Shown one piece after another: positions 47,001 through 57,800 of a stretch of DNA of 64,000 bases. This DNA is from Pleodorina starrii (lineage: Eukaryota > Chlorophyta > Chlorophyceae > Chlamydomonadales > Volvocaceae). Position 1 is the stretch's first letter. The number at the start of each line of letters is the position of its first letter. The stretch is from the NCBI GenBank assembly GCA_030267565.1, contig BRXU01000009.1, positions 1,014,001-1,078,000 on the forward strand. The letters are read 5' to 3'. The position numbers and the translations under genes were made by a program. The notes below the pieces were generated by a model. That model worked only from the letters and a program-made list of their open reading frames with translations, did not search any database and had not been told where the DNA came from.

Positions 47001-49532
47001 AGGCCCCTCAGCCCTCAGCCCTCAGGGGGGGGAACAGGTGGGAACAGAGCGGCCCGAGGGCCCGAGGGAGTGAGGGCACGTCACCGAATGATCCCAACAC
47101 ACCCGAATGCCTCCCCCCCCGGCTTCTCCCCCCCCGCTCCCAAAGGGACGTGTTGGCCCGCTACCACCCCCTGGCCCTCCGCTGGTTCCTGCTGGCAGCG
47201 CAGTACCGAGCACCCCTCAACTACAGCGACAAGGGACTCGAGGTGTGGGGGGGTGGGGTGGGGGGTGGCAGCACCGCACTGTTACCCCCGGGGTGTGTGA
47301 TTAGGTGGGTGGGTGTCACCTCCACCTCGCCCTCCCCCTCCCTCTCGCTGTGTTCCTCCCCCTCCACCTGCAACTCCATCTCCCCCCCCGGCCTATACGT
47401 GGATAACCCCACTGCCCCTCTAAATGCCCCCTCGCTGCTGCAGGAGGCCAGCGGGCGGCTGTACTACGTCGTACAGGCCCGGGCGGATGTGGTGGAGGCG
47501 CTGAGGGCGGCCGGTGAGGGAAGAGGGGGGGGGCGGGTGTGGGTGAGAGGGTGGGCGCGGGGTCGTGCGCGGGGTCGTGCGCGGGGTCGGGCGCGGGGTC
47601 GTGCGCGGGGTCGTGCGCGGGGTCGGGCGCGGGGTCGTGCGCGGGGGAGGAGCGGCCTCCGGTGGGGTGTGGGGTGGGGTGGGGACGCAACTCCCTCTCC
47701 GCATCCTTCCCTCCCTCCTTGGATCCCCGCGCCGGCGTCTGTCTACCCGGTTGGTGCTGGCGGCTTCCCCCACTCCACTCCACACCGCTTACTGATACCG
47801 GACTCGCCATGGGCCCCTCTCCTGCTGTTCCCTGCCCTGCCCTGCCCTCCCATCGCCTCCCCTCCCCTACCGTATCTTCTTTCTTACTACCCTCCCCCTC
47901 TCCTTCCTCCTCTGCCTTTCCCTCCTTCCGGCGCTCAGGTTCCGACGGTGAGCGGGCCGTGGCGGAGGCACAGACCCTCCTCGGCCTCTCACCGGCCCCC
48001 GGACCCCACCAGCAGCAGCCACCGCAGCCAGCGGCAGCGTCCGGCAGCGGCCGCAAGGCCGCCTCCACCTCCTCCGCCTCCCCCGCCCCCGGACCGGCGC
48101 TGCTGAGTGAGGTGTTGTCCGCCCTGGCTGACGACCTCAACACCCCCGCGGCGGTGGGGGCACTCAGCGGCCCCCTGCGCACCATCAACGAGCTGCTGAC
48201 TACTAAGGCGGGCAGGAAGCGACTTGACAGGTGCGGAGTGCGGAGGGGGGACTGCGGAGCGTGTGGGTGCGTGCGTGTGGGTCGGGCGCCAGAGTCCCCC
48301 ACCCGCAACTCACCCTCTCCACTGTCCCCTCCCTCTCCCTGTCCCCTCAGGATTTTTCTGATTTGATACCGTTTACGGGCTCCGGCCTATACGTGGATGA
48401 CCCCACTCCACCCCCCCCCCCACCCCCCCAGGCTGTCGGTCCTCGCGCAGCTGCACGTGGCGATGGGCCGAGTGATGGAGCTGATGGGGATGCAGCCGCG
48501 CACTGCCGAGGAGGGGGAGGGGGAGGGGGAGGGGGCAGCCGGGGGGCTGGAGGGAGCGGCGGCGGCACTGGAGCAGCAGCTGAGGGTGAGCACGGCGGGG
48601 TGGGGCGGGGGCTGGTGGGGGGCTGATCAGGCTCGCGCTGCTGCTGCTGCTGGTCCCTCCGGAGAGAGAGGGGGGGGGAGGGAGGCCAGTACCGGTTTCG
48701 CACTGCACTCTCACCCCCTCCCTTACCTTCCCCTCTCTTCCCTTCCCGTCCCTGCCCTCAGGAGCTGCGGGCGCTGGCTCTGGTTCGTCTGGACATGAGT
48801 GAGGATCAAGTGGCGGAGGCCATTCGGCAGCGAGCCGAGGTGAGGGAGGGAGGGAGGGCGCCCACACTCCTCCACCTCCACCTCCTCCTCCTCCTGTACA
48901 GGACCCACCCACCGACCGACCGACGGGGACCGCCCGCTGACACCGTCTCTCCCCCCCGTCCCCTTCCCCTGCCTCGGCTGACTTGGCTGTATCGCGATCT
49001 CCCCACCTCCCTGCATCGCCCCCCTCCTCTTGTCCTGCCCTGCCCTGCCCTGAACTGATGTGGAGACTATGTCGACTGTGCGGGGCCCCAAGTTCCCCGC
49101 CCCGTCCCCCCCTTGGCTCCCTGCACGGCACCTGCCCGCGGGGACCCTGACCCGCTAAGCCCGGCCCCTCCGCTGCCTCACACGCCTTCGCTGCCTCCCT
49201 GCCCCCTGCTGTCTCATCGTCCCCGCCCACCCTGTTGTTGCCCCCGTGTACCCTCAGGCCCGCCAGTCCAAGGACTTTGCGCGCTCTGATGCCATCAGAC
49301 TGGATCTGGCCGCGCGGGGCATTCTGCTGCTAGACACGCCGCAGGTGTGTGTGTACGGTATGTGTGTGGGGGGCTCGCTCCCTCGTATTATACCCCTCAC
49401 TCCCCTCCCTCACTAAACCCCTCCCGGTGTGCTCCCTTCCCTTCCCTTCCCTTCCGGTCCCTTCCCTCCACCCGCCAAACCCACACACCAAAGGGCACCA
49501 CCTGGCGCCCGGGCAGTGCCACCAGCGACTGA
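44081..49532 (+). CDS. Cysteinyl-tRNA synthetase, probably organellar or dual targeted
   Basis: Class I synthetase charging tRNA-Cys. Exons: 44081-44261, 44663-44794, 44915-45042, 45290-45343, 45623-45819, 46184-46368, 46556-46862, 47146-47242, 47444-47513, 47939-48230, 48432-48585, 48762-48839, 49258-49344, 49494-49532. Exact phase, 666 residues. Residues 1 to about 58 ([19 protein letters not shown]...) look like a targeting peptide; an upstream in-frame Met at 43985 is possible. Signatures: [12 protein letters not shown] (Cys94, zinc ligand), HIGH at 103-106 split by an intron, GWHIECSSM (Cys276), FPHHENE (HHENE 301-305, zinc ligands), KMSKS at 383-387. A 45-residue Ser/Gly insertion, including a poly-Gly run, lies between HHENE and YWLHNG (about 314-358). 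The C-terminal helical part has Gln/Pro/Ala and Glu-Gly insertions. It ends with a 12-residue coding exon. Confidence 0.94.
44385..44470. repeat. CAGCCAGT tandem repeat in intron 1
   Basis: About ten units of CAGCCAGT/CAGTCAGT in the first intron of the cysteinyl-tRNA synthetase gene. Confidence 0.9.
47389..47404 (+). repeat. Recurrent intronic motif, copy 2
   Basis: CGGCCTATACGTGGAT lies in the 201-bp intron 47243-47443 of the cysteinyl-tRNA synthetase gene, about 40 nt before the acceptor. The same 16-mer occurs at 48383 and, on the sense strand of a PPR intron, at 22925-22940. Confidence 0.8.
47551..47650. repeat. GCGCGGGGTC minisatellite in intron
   Basis: About ten copies of a 10-bp unit (GCGCGGGGTC with T/G variants) in the intron 47514-47938 of the cysteinyl-tRNA synthetase gene. 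Confidence 0.9.
48383..48398 (+). repeat. Recurrent intronic motif, copy 3
   Basis: CGGCCTATACGTGGAT lies in the intron 48231-48431, about 33 nt before the acceptor. With the preceding bases (GGCTC) the match to the PPR intron copy extends to 21 bp. This intron is 201 bp, exactly the length of the other cysteinyl-tRNA synthetase intron that carries the motif. Confidence 0.8.
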
Positions 49533-50271
49533 AGCGGCTGCTGGAGCTGAGGGCTGGAGCTGGGGTTGGGTTCCGGTTCCGCTTTCGACGTGTGTGAACG
49601 AACCAGTGGTGTCCAGTGCGTGCGGAAGCTGGCGGTGAGTGGATTGGATTGGCTGCAGGACGGAGTACCCGGGTGAGTGAGTGAGTGAGAAATGGAGTGA
49701 GTGAGGCGGCTGCAGAGCAGAGCAGGGCGGGGCGGTGCCGTGGTGTGCCCGCCTGTCCTGTCCTGTCCTGTCCTGGGTGGCTTGGAGAGTCTGTCTGAAT
49801 GAGAGGAGAGGAGAGGGAAGGGCGAGGGGATGAGTGTGGGGGTGTGACAAAGACGCTCCTGGATGATAAACCGTAGTTTCGAGAGCCGTACCTTTTGAGC
49901 CGTATTGGGCGGGCGGGCGGGCGAGGAGAGCCGGTTTTGTGCCTGCTCCGGGCGCTGCTTTGTTTTCCTGATGATGTTGGTGATGCGGGTTAGGTTCGCG
50001 GGCGGACGGACGTGGGTGGTCGGCTGAGGGGCGGGATTCGGATAGCAGAGCCGGGCAGAGCATAGCACGGCGAAGCACTCGAGTACAGCGCAGCACGGCA
50101 CATCCCGACCACCCCAGCGTACCCTCCCTCCCAAGTCTCGGTCGGCGTAACAGCCCTAACAGCATCCACTCCTCCAGCCCTGGTCGGCAGGGCAGAAAGA
50201 CAGACAGACAGACATGCCGGCAGCCCGTGACAGCAGCGGCAGCAGCGATGGCGACGGTCGTGTGGTCGCTG
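49533..50271. other. 3' UTR / flank of the cysteinyl-tRNA synthetase gene
   Basis: No gene recognised. Includes short GAGT and TCCTG direct repeats (about 49670-49790). If the TGTAA at 50272 is used, this is the 3' UTR, about 740 nt. Confidence 0.45.
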
Positions 50272-50276
50272 TGTAA
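50272..50276 (+). terminator. TGTAA, candidate poly(A) signal
   Basis: First TGTAA seen downstream of the cysteinyl-tRNA synthetase stop. The distance, 740 nt, is long but possible. Confidence 0.4.
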
Positions 50277-50319
50277 CTTTTTGGGCGGGGCCCCAGCGCG
50301 AGGTTCTGCAGCCCACAGT

Positions 50320-50480
50320 AATAGCCAATTTACATGACACGTTACGTTACCTCACGTTTACATGTAAAGTGGCAGGTCCAAACGGATCCCAATTTACATG
50401 GGCCGTTTTGGGGACGTTACAGTATGTCTGTTGGCGCGAGGTCCGTACACACTATGTTTTGAGACGGTAACGTTAACGCG
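50320..50480. repeat. AT-richer tract with repeated CAATTTACATG and ACGTTAC words
   Basis: CAATTTACATG occurs near 50324 and near 50390. Between them is a TTTACATGTAAA palindrome, and ACGTTA-type words recur up to about 50475. The sequence character differs sharply from the flanking gene, consistent with the edge of a mobile element. Confidence 0.5.
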
Positions 50481-50764
50481 CCCATGTCATATCACTCCAG
50501 CACGATGTTAAATCCTTAGGACGAAGCCTGCGAGCGTCGTTGCCCATAATGGAACCCGACGCGCCGAGGTCGGCCTCATCGCGCGAGAGCTCGTTCTCAG
50601 AGTACGCCAAGCCCTCGATGGCGGTTTCATCGCGCTCATTGTTTACATATTGATTGTACTAAAGTTGTGCGGCGTCGGCGAGCGGCTGCGACCGCGGCCC
50701 GCCTGCGCGGCGTCAGGCGGCGTCGGCATGGCTCTCGGAAGCTCGGCCTGACCGACCACTGTGT

Positions 50765-51037
50765 CTTGTCGAGAAGCAGCAGCGCCTTGTCAAAATCCAT
50801 GTTGACTTTATGCAGGACTAGCCGGCAGAGAAACTCATTCGGGAGTGCCGACCGACACCGGTGAGGGACCGGTGCGCTTGTAGGTCGTACTATTTCGGAA
50901 AATAATACGGCACGCATGCTCCAGCGCTGTTCCCGTGCACATAAAAGCTTAAAAGTTATTCACATAACTGCTTGGCCTTGTATCGGTTGGTTATATGTGC
51001 CGCAGCAGCTTTGGTCACTTTAGGCAGCTATTCATAA
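50765..51037 (+). repeat. Dispersed repeat, copy 2
   Basis: 273 bp, closely similar and co-oriented to 27220-27479. Here the minus-strand frame is continuous through 50917-50765 (REQ-like start, then RSALPNEFLCRLVLHKVNMD and DKALLLLDK). This suggests that copy 2 preserves the ancestral frame while copy 1 is shifted. Sequence beyond either end is unrelated between the two copies. Confidence 0.85.
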
Positions 51038-51840
51038 ATGGACATGACCACGCAATTCTCTGAGCAATTACGCGTAGCACGGGACAAGCAGAGGACATCA
51101 AGGCCGTGCGTGATATAGCACTCTTCGAGCTCGAGCGGAGCCCTTCCAAGCCGCTCTGTTTCCCCCATTTCAAGATGATTAGGCAGCCCGCGCTGCTCCT
51201 AGGGCCAACAGCGTAAATTATAACGTTCGAACACAGAAGCACTGCACGTTTCATGCCAGTAACATCTTGTTGCAAGTGGGTTCGGCGCAGCAGGATAGAT
51301 AGATGCGGCGCGTGATGTGCGTGACGAGGCGTGCGGCCAGCCCAGTGCAGCAGTGCAGGCCATAGCTGCAAGGAAGCCTGCAGGTTGACCGATTTTCATC
51401 GCAAGGTGATACTACGTGCTTGTGGAGGTCCACCAGTTCGCGCACACACAACCTCCTGCGGATGCCATATGCGGATGTTGCATGCAAACTGTAGCCACCC
51501 TTGCGTCATCAGGACTGATATGGTAAGCCATGCATGAATGCAATGTGCGTGCAACGCCAAAGCCGTCGGACGTCTTTCGCGCCATCTCGGCCCTGCCGTA
51601 TTTGCATTGCAACATCACCAAGCGACATCACCAAGCGACTGTGAATTTTTCAGGAGCAGCATTCCGTTTCCCATACGCACATGAATATGACGGGGGATGG
51701 TGCGAAATTGCGCAGCTTTGGTGCCCAGCTACTGAAACGCGTAGAGCTAGGCCTTGTTTGCCCTACATAAACCTATGATGTTAGCTTACGTCTGCAACAT
51801 CCTTATGATCTGCGGTTGTTCATGCCATATGTGTTAAGAA
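51038..51840. other. Flank between repeat copy and ATR-like gene
   Basis: No recognised gene. AT-richer than the neighbouring genes, probably partly mobile-element derived, and includes the upstream region of the ATR-like gene. Confidence 0.4.
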
Positions 51841-54800
51841 ATGACATTACAGTCGCCAAACGCGGGTGCGACAGCCCAGCAGCAGGGCGACCCTGGCCAG
51901 GCTGCCATGTCCGCCCAGATATTAAACTCGCAGCTGCTTCTGGTGATCAGGGGAGGCAGAGGGAAACTCCGTCGGAGAGCTCTTCAGCCGGAGGCAAATT
52001 CGTCCTTACTAAGTTGTCATGCTGCAGGACCTGCAAGCCGCCCTCAGCGCAGCCCTGGGAGCCAGCAGCCAGAGCCAAGCAAGTCAGAATGATCCGCTGG
52101 TCGAGAAGCTGCGCAACGGCGTCAGCGTTCTCCTCAGGGCGTGCGCGGATGCCAGCCGTCACGGAACCGGTGAGACAAGACACTAGCAAACCCACACCAG
52201 GAGCGAAATCGGTGCATTTATGAGCTTTAAGGATCATTTATGAAAACATTCGTCACATCCCGGGCAGCCTAGTTCGAGCATCTGGAGTCGTTCGCAGGGG
52301 TCAGCGGGTCGACAGCTCGAACTCATGGGTGCGCGTGCCTCCGGCGCGCGGACACATCTCCTGCTCTCCACCGCCATCACCACCACCACCACCACCAATC
52401 TTCCCTGGGTCGAACTGCACGCCTGCGTGCGCGTGACTCAGGGCAAGGCCTCCGGGCCTCCCCGCCCCTCGGCTCTCCAAACCCACACGACGCCCCACAC
52501 GACACACGGCCTCCAAAACGCGCCCGTCACAGCTGTCACGACCAGTCCCCCCCTTGACCGGAATCTCTTTACCTTCCCCTTCCTCAAAACGCCCCCCATT
52601 TCCCTCCTCACCCGCGCCACCTCCCCATCTTTTCCTCTCCCGCCATCTCCCCCACTTTTCCACGCCGCCTCCGTCCCTTCGCCGCGGTATCTTCTTTTTT
52701 ATCCCCCACTTCCCCCCCCCCACACACACTCCCCACGCCTCAGGCCTCAAGCAGGACGTCATCACGGTGCTCTCCGTCGCCGAGTTTGTGGCGGAGCGCC
52801 TGCCGGTGGTATTCTGCGGCCCACACCCACCCCCACCCCCACACACCTCCAACCCGCCCTCCAACTCCCAACTCGACGCACCGGGCCCAGGACCGGGTCG
52901 GGGCCCCAGACCGGGCCCGGGACCGGGTCTGGACGCGGGTGTGCTGACCAGCTTATTGGGCCTTATGCTGGCGGCGGCGGGGCGGTACAGGTGCGTGGGT
53001 GGTGGTGGCTTGGTGGTGGGTGCGCTTTCGACGGACGGTGGCAGCCATGTGGCGGATACGGTACATGGTGGATGCGATGATGACGTAATAACGTTGTCCT
53101 CACTTCGCCCACATGCGGCCCACTCACCTCCTCGCCTTCCCCCTCCCTCCTCCCTGACCCTCCCCTCCCCCCCCCCCCCCCCGCAGGTCCCTGTTGGACC
53201 GAATGGTGGGCCTGCTGCTGCGCATGGTGGAGGGGGTGAGGGTGGGGGCGGGGGTGGGGGCGGCGGAGGAGCGGAGGGCGCTGATGAGGGAGCTGGCGGT
53301 GGGGGCGGTGGAGCTGATGCTGGGTGAGCAGCTGCTGGGGGGGGGGGGAGCTGGGAGGGACCAGCAGCCGCCCTGGAGCCGTGAACTGTACTGCACTGTA
53401 CTGTCACTGGGTTGTGGGCTTGTGGCCACCGGGGAGGGAGAGGGAGAGGGAGAGGGAGAGGGAGAGGGAGAGGGAGGGGGGGATGCAGAGGGTCCCTCCA
53501 TCGCCGCCAGAGGGGTGGTGATGGTGGAGTGGGGTTGGACGTGTGTTTGAAACCCCAGTGCCCCCGCCCCTGCCCCCGCCGCGTCCCCGTCCCCACCCCC
53601 GCCACTGAGATGCAGATGCGGAGCAACAGCTGCTGCTGCTGTCCCTCCCTCCGCCTCCGCCACCACCGCCACCACCGCCGTCGGCCAGCGTTGGAGCGCC
53701 GCAAGCGGGTGGCGACGCCGCCTCGACTGCTGCTGCCGCTGCTGCCGGTGCTGCTGCCGGTGGTGGTGGTGGCCTGGGAGACTCCGTCGCCGTCTTTGAG
53801 TGGTTCTCCGATCGAAGCCGCGACCAACTGAGGCAGCGCCGCCGCGAACAGCAGCAGCAACAGCAGCGGCAGGGGCAGGGACAGGGGCACGGGCAGGGGC
53901 ACGAGGAGGGACAGCCGAACAATGGCGGTGGCGGGGCAGCGGCGGCGGGGGAGGCGGGGGAGGAGGAGGGTGGCGGTGTGGCGCCGCTGATGGTGCCGCT
54001 TGGGACGGTGGCGCAGTGCGTGGTAAGCAGAGGACGATGGGGGAGGGGGCCAGGGAGGGGCCAGGGAGGGGCCAGGGAGAGGCCAGGGAGGGGCCAGGGA
54101 GGGGTGTTGGGCCGTTTGTGTACCGGTATGAGAAAGGTTGTGGAATGGGGTGGTGAGAAAAAGGATGTGTTGAGTGTTACGAAAGGGCCCTCCCTGCCTC
54201 CCTGCCTCCCTGCCTCCCTCCCTCCCTCCCTCCCCCCCTGGAGGCCCCGGTTCCGATGCTGGCATTCCAATGCTCCAATGCCGCTTTTGTCTTCGTCCCC
54301 TCACCCCCCTCACCCGCCTCTTCCCGCCTCTTCCCGCCTCAGGCCGCTGCGGAGGCGGGTGCAGCGCTGCTGTTCGGACTGTTGGGGCACCGGCCGCAGC
54401 TGCTGGCTCCTCTGGTGCCGCCGCTGGTGCCGCAGGTGGGTGGGTTGGGGGTTGGGGGGTGTTTGACGGACAATCACTATGAACGTGACACGACCCGACT
54501 GGCGGGGCGGGGCGGGGCGGAAGCCGGGTGGGTGCCGGGTTGGTGCTGTGTGGTCCAGCCCAGCCCAGTCCTCCCGACCTTGCCACGCAGTCTGAACCAA
54601 CCGAGGGAGGGAGCCATCGGGCGGTGGCTGTCGAGAAGCCGAAAACCCGCGACCCTCCCTCCGTCCCCCCATCCCGCCCTCCCCTCAGGCTCTGTTGCAC
54701 CTGCTTGTGGCCACCACCTCCCCCTCCCCCGGTCACACTCGCGCCCAGTCCCGACTGCTGGCCTGCTGCGCCCGCCTGGTAGCCCTGTGCGGAGGGGGTG

Positions 54801-57800
54801 GAGGGGCCCGGGGAGGGGGCGGAGGAGGGGGCGGGGCGGGGCCGACCGGCGCAGCCCCGGCTCCGGCTCCGGCGTGGATTGGGGCGGCGGAGGGGCTGAT
54901 GCACGTGACCACGAGTCTGCTGGAGGTACGGTACGGTACGGCAGGGGGGGTACGCGGTACGGCAGGGGGGTCTCAGGGTGTGCAGGTTTGGGGTCTGCAT
55001 CTGTCTGGGTTTGTGAGTTTGTGAGTTTGGGGTGTTGGAGTGTTGGGGGCACGAAGCGGGTGTTTGGGCAGCGGGGCAGGTGTGGGGCTGCGAGGCTGGT
55101 GGGGATGATGGGGATAGGGGATGGGGTGGGGGTGGGAGTTGAAGAAGTGAAAGAAGGGAAAAAGGGGAAGAGGGGGCGGATGATACGGCAACCCAATGTG
55201 ACCAGCGACCACGCGCCCGCCAGTTCCCTCGACAGCAAAAGCTCCGAAACCCTAAGCTCCCAGCAAGGGAAGCCCCTTGGCCAGTTACCGCCAACCGTCA
55301 ACGGCCAACCGTCAACCGTCACGCAGGCTTGGAACGACGGCGCGATGGCCGTCGGGGAGGTATCGTCGTCGGCGGCGGCGGCGGCAGCGGCGCCGTCGGC
55401 TGCGGCTGCCGCCGCTGCCGCCTCCGCCGCTTCCGCCTGGCATTCCGCTGTGTCTTCCTCCCTGGAGTCCTGCATCGGGCTGCTGGCCTCGGGGGGCCTT
55501 ATGGCGCCTTACGCGGAGAGGTGAGGCGGGACAGGCCAGGACAGGGCAGTGCGCCCCCCCGGGTGGGGTGTGGTGTGGTGGAGGGGCCAAAGAGGCGGGG
55601 GACGGCGGGCAGCGCTGGTGCAGGGTCGGGTCCGGAGTCGGGGACGCAGCGGAGTGGCTGCAGCTCCCGCCTCCGTCGCGTTCAGACTTACAGTTTAAAG
55701 GTGGAGCTCCTCTTCGTCCTTGTCCTCTTCCACCGCCCTCTGGCGTCCGCCCGTCCCCCCCCCCCAGGGGGGTGGGGGTGGGGAATAGCTCCAGACGTCC
55801 GAACCCGCTTCGTTGTCTCGTCCCCCCGCCCCCGCCCCTTCGTGACCTCCGTGACCTCCGTGATCTCATTGTTCCCTTCCCTTCCGTTCCCCGGCTGGTG
55901 CCTTCAGACTGGTGGCGGTGCTGCTGAGGGTCTGCCTCGCCTCCGTCAACAAGGAAGCGACGGCGGCGACGGCGGAGGGGGCGGCGACGGCGGCGGCGCC
56001 AGAGCCGCAGCGAAAAAACGCCTCTCCCGCCGCCACCCCTGCCGTACACAACCACTACCTGCCCCGTCTCCACGCCGTCATCCGTACATGTCCGTACCTT
56101 TTGCCGTACGCCGTGGAGCGCGGTCTGATTGAGTTGCTGCTGCGGCTGCCGCCGGCGCCGTCGGCGCCGCCGCCGACGCAGGCCGCGCCGGGCCCGCCGG
56201 GCTCGTCGCCTGCCGTACTGCTGCCTGAGGCCGCCGTCGCGGTGGCGGCGGCGGCGGCGACGGCGGGTCTGCGGTCCCAGTCCGCCCGCTGGCTGTCGCA
56301 ACCGGCGGTTGTGGGTGAGGAGGGGAACCCGGGGCGGGGGCAGGGGCGGGGCGAAATGAAGGGCGCAGGGATTGCAATGGGTCGTTTCGGAGTCGATTCA
56401 GTTGAGTTGATCTCGGTGGGTAGCATATGCGGTGTGCTGACCCGCCCTATGCGGCCGCTTGTCACTGCCGAACCCAAACCTATGTCACGGTCTCGACCAC
56501 CAAGTGTGTGTGTGTATGTACATGTGTGCGTGTGTATGTGTGTGTAAGGCGCCCCCGTCGGTTGCTTTGTCCCCTAACCCACGCCACAGACCGCGTTGAG
56601 GCGGCGGTGCGCGCCCACCTGGGGCTGCCCCCCCGGGAGCCCTCTCGGCCGGTGCCGGTGCCTCGCGCGGCGGCGGCGGCGGCGGCGGCGGCAGGAGGAG
56701 GACCGACCCGTGGGTCAGTGACGGCCGCCACCGCCACCGCCGCCGCGGGAGCCGCAGCGGCAGGTCCAAGCTCGGGGCGGGCAGGGGCCAGGCCGGGCGG
56801 TGGCGGCGCCGGGCGGGTTGGTGGCGGCGGCGGCGGCGAGGAGGAGGCGGAGGAGGCGGCGGGGGCGGCGCCGGAGCGGCCCGCAAAGCGGCGGCGCGGG
56901 CTGGGCAAGCAGCAGCAGCAGCCGCAGCAGGCGCAGCCAAGCCAGCACCACCACGCAGCTAAATGTGGGTTTAGCGACGCTGCGGGGGCCATCCCCTGGG
57001 GTTGGCTCGCGTAGGGGTACATATCGGAAGTGCGGCAGTGGCGTCTGGATATGGCCTGGATATGGCCTGGATGGGGCCTGGATGGCGCTTCACTGTCGTG
57101 TGTGTATATATGTGTGTATGTGTGTATGTGTGTCCCGTGGGTCACAGAGCAGAAGCAAGTTTGGGGGAGGGAGTTCTTTGGGAGGGAGGGTGGAGGCGGC
57201 GAAAGCTCCGGCAGATGCCAAACCCACCCACCCACCCACAGCGATACAAGGCGCAACTTTGTTCCCTGACTCCTCCCCTGACTCCTCTCCTGTCCTCTCC
57301 CGCGCCCTCCCCCCCCCCCCCTCTTAAGTCGGTGACCTTGCTGAGATGTTCGCCAGCCAGAATGCCATCCAGCAGCGAACACTGGCGGAGGCCCGGGGCC
57401 TGAGGGACGGGGAGGGACACCCAGGCGGAGGAGGTGGAGGAGGCGGAGGAGGAGGCGGAGGAGGCGGGGGAGGGGAGGCAGCCGCGGCGGTGGGAGCGCC
57501 GTGCGGCCAGGATGCTGCCGCGGGCGGCGGAGGAGGCGGCGGAGGCGGCAGGGGTGCCTCGACGGCGGCGCTGGCCGCCAGCGCTGCCGCCGTCGTACGG
57601 CTCATCGATGGCTTGCGGCCTGCGCCGGAGGCGGAGCCTCGCAACGGTGAGTGTACGACTGCGGTATGACGAGCGCCTGCCGGTCGTACACTAGGGAGCA
57701 GCGTCGGCGTCAGCGTTTCCTTGGCAGCGCAGGCCAGGGAGCCAGCGTCGTCTCCTGTCCTGAGGGGTGGTGCCTCTGCAACTCTGCAACCGTGAAACTC

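Noticed and set aside
52301..55294. 997-codon open frame on the minus strand
   Set aside because: Antisense to several in-phase ATR-like exons and their introns. Composition is Pro/Arg/Gly-rich with simple-repeat peptides and no domain; it is open only because of high GC.
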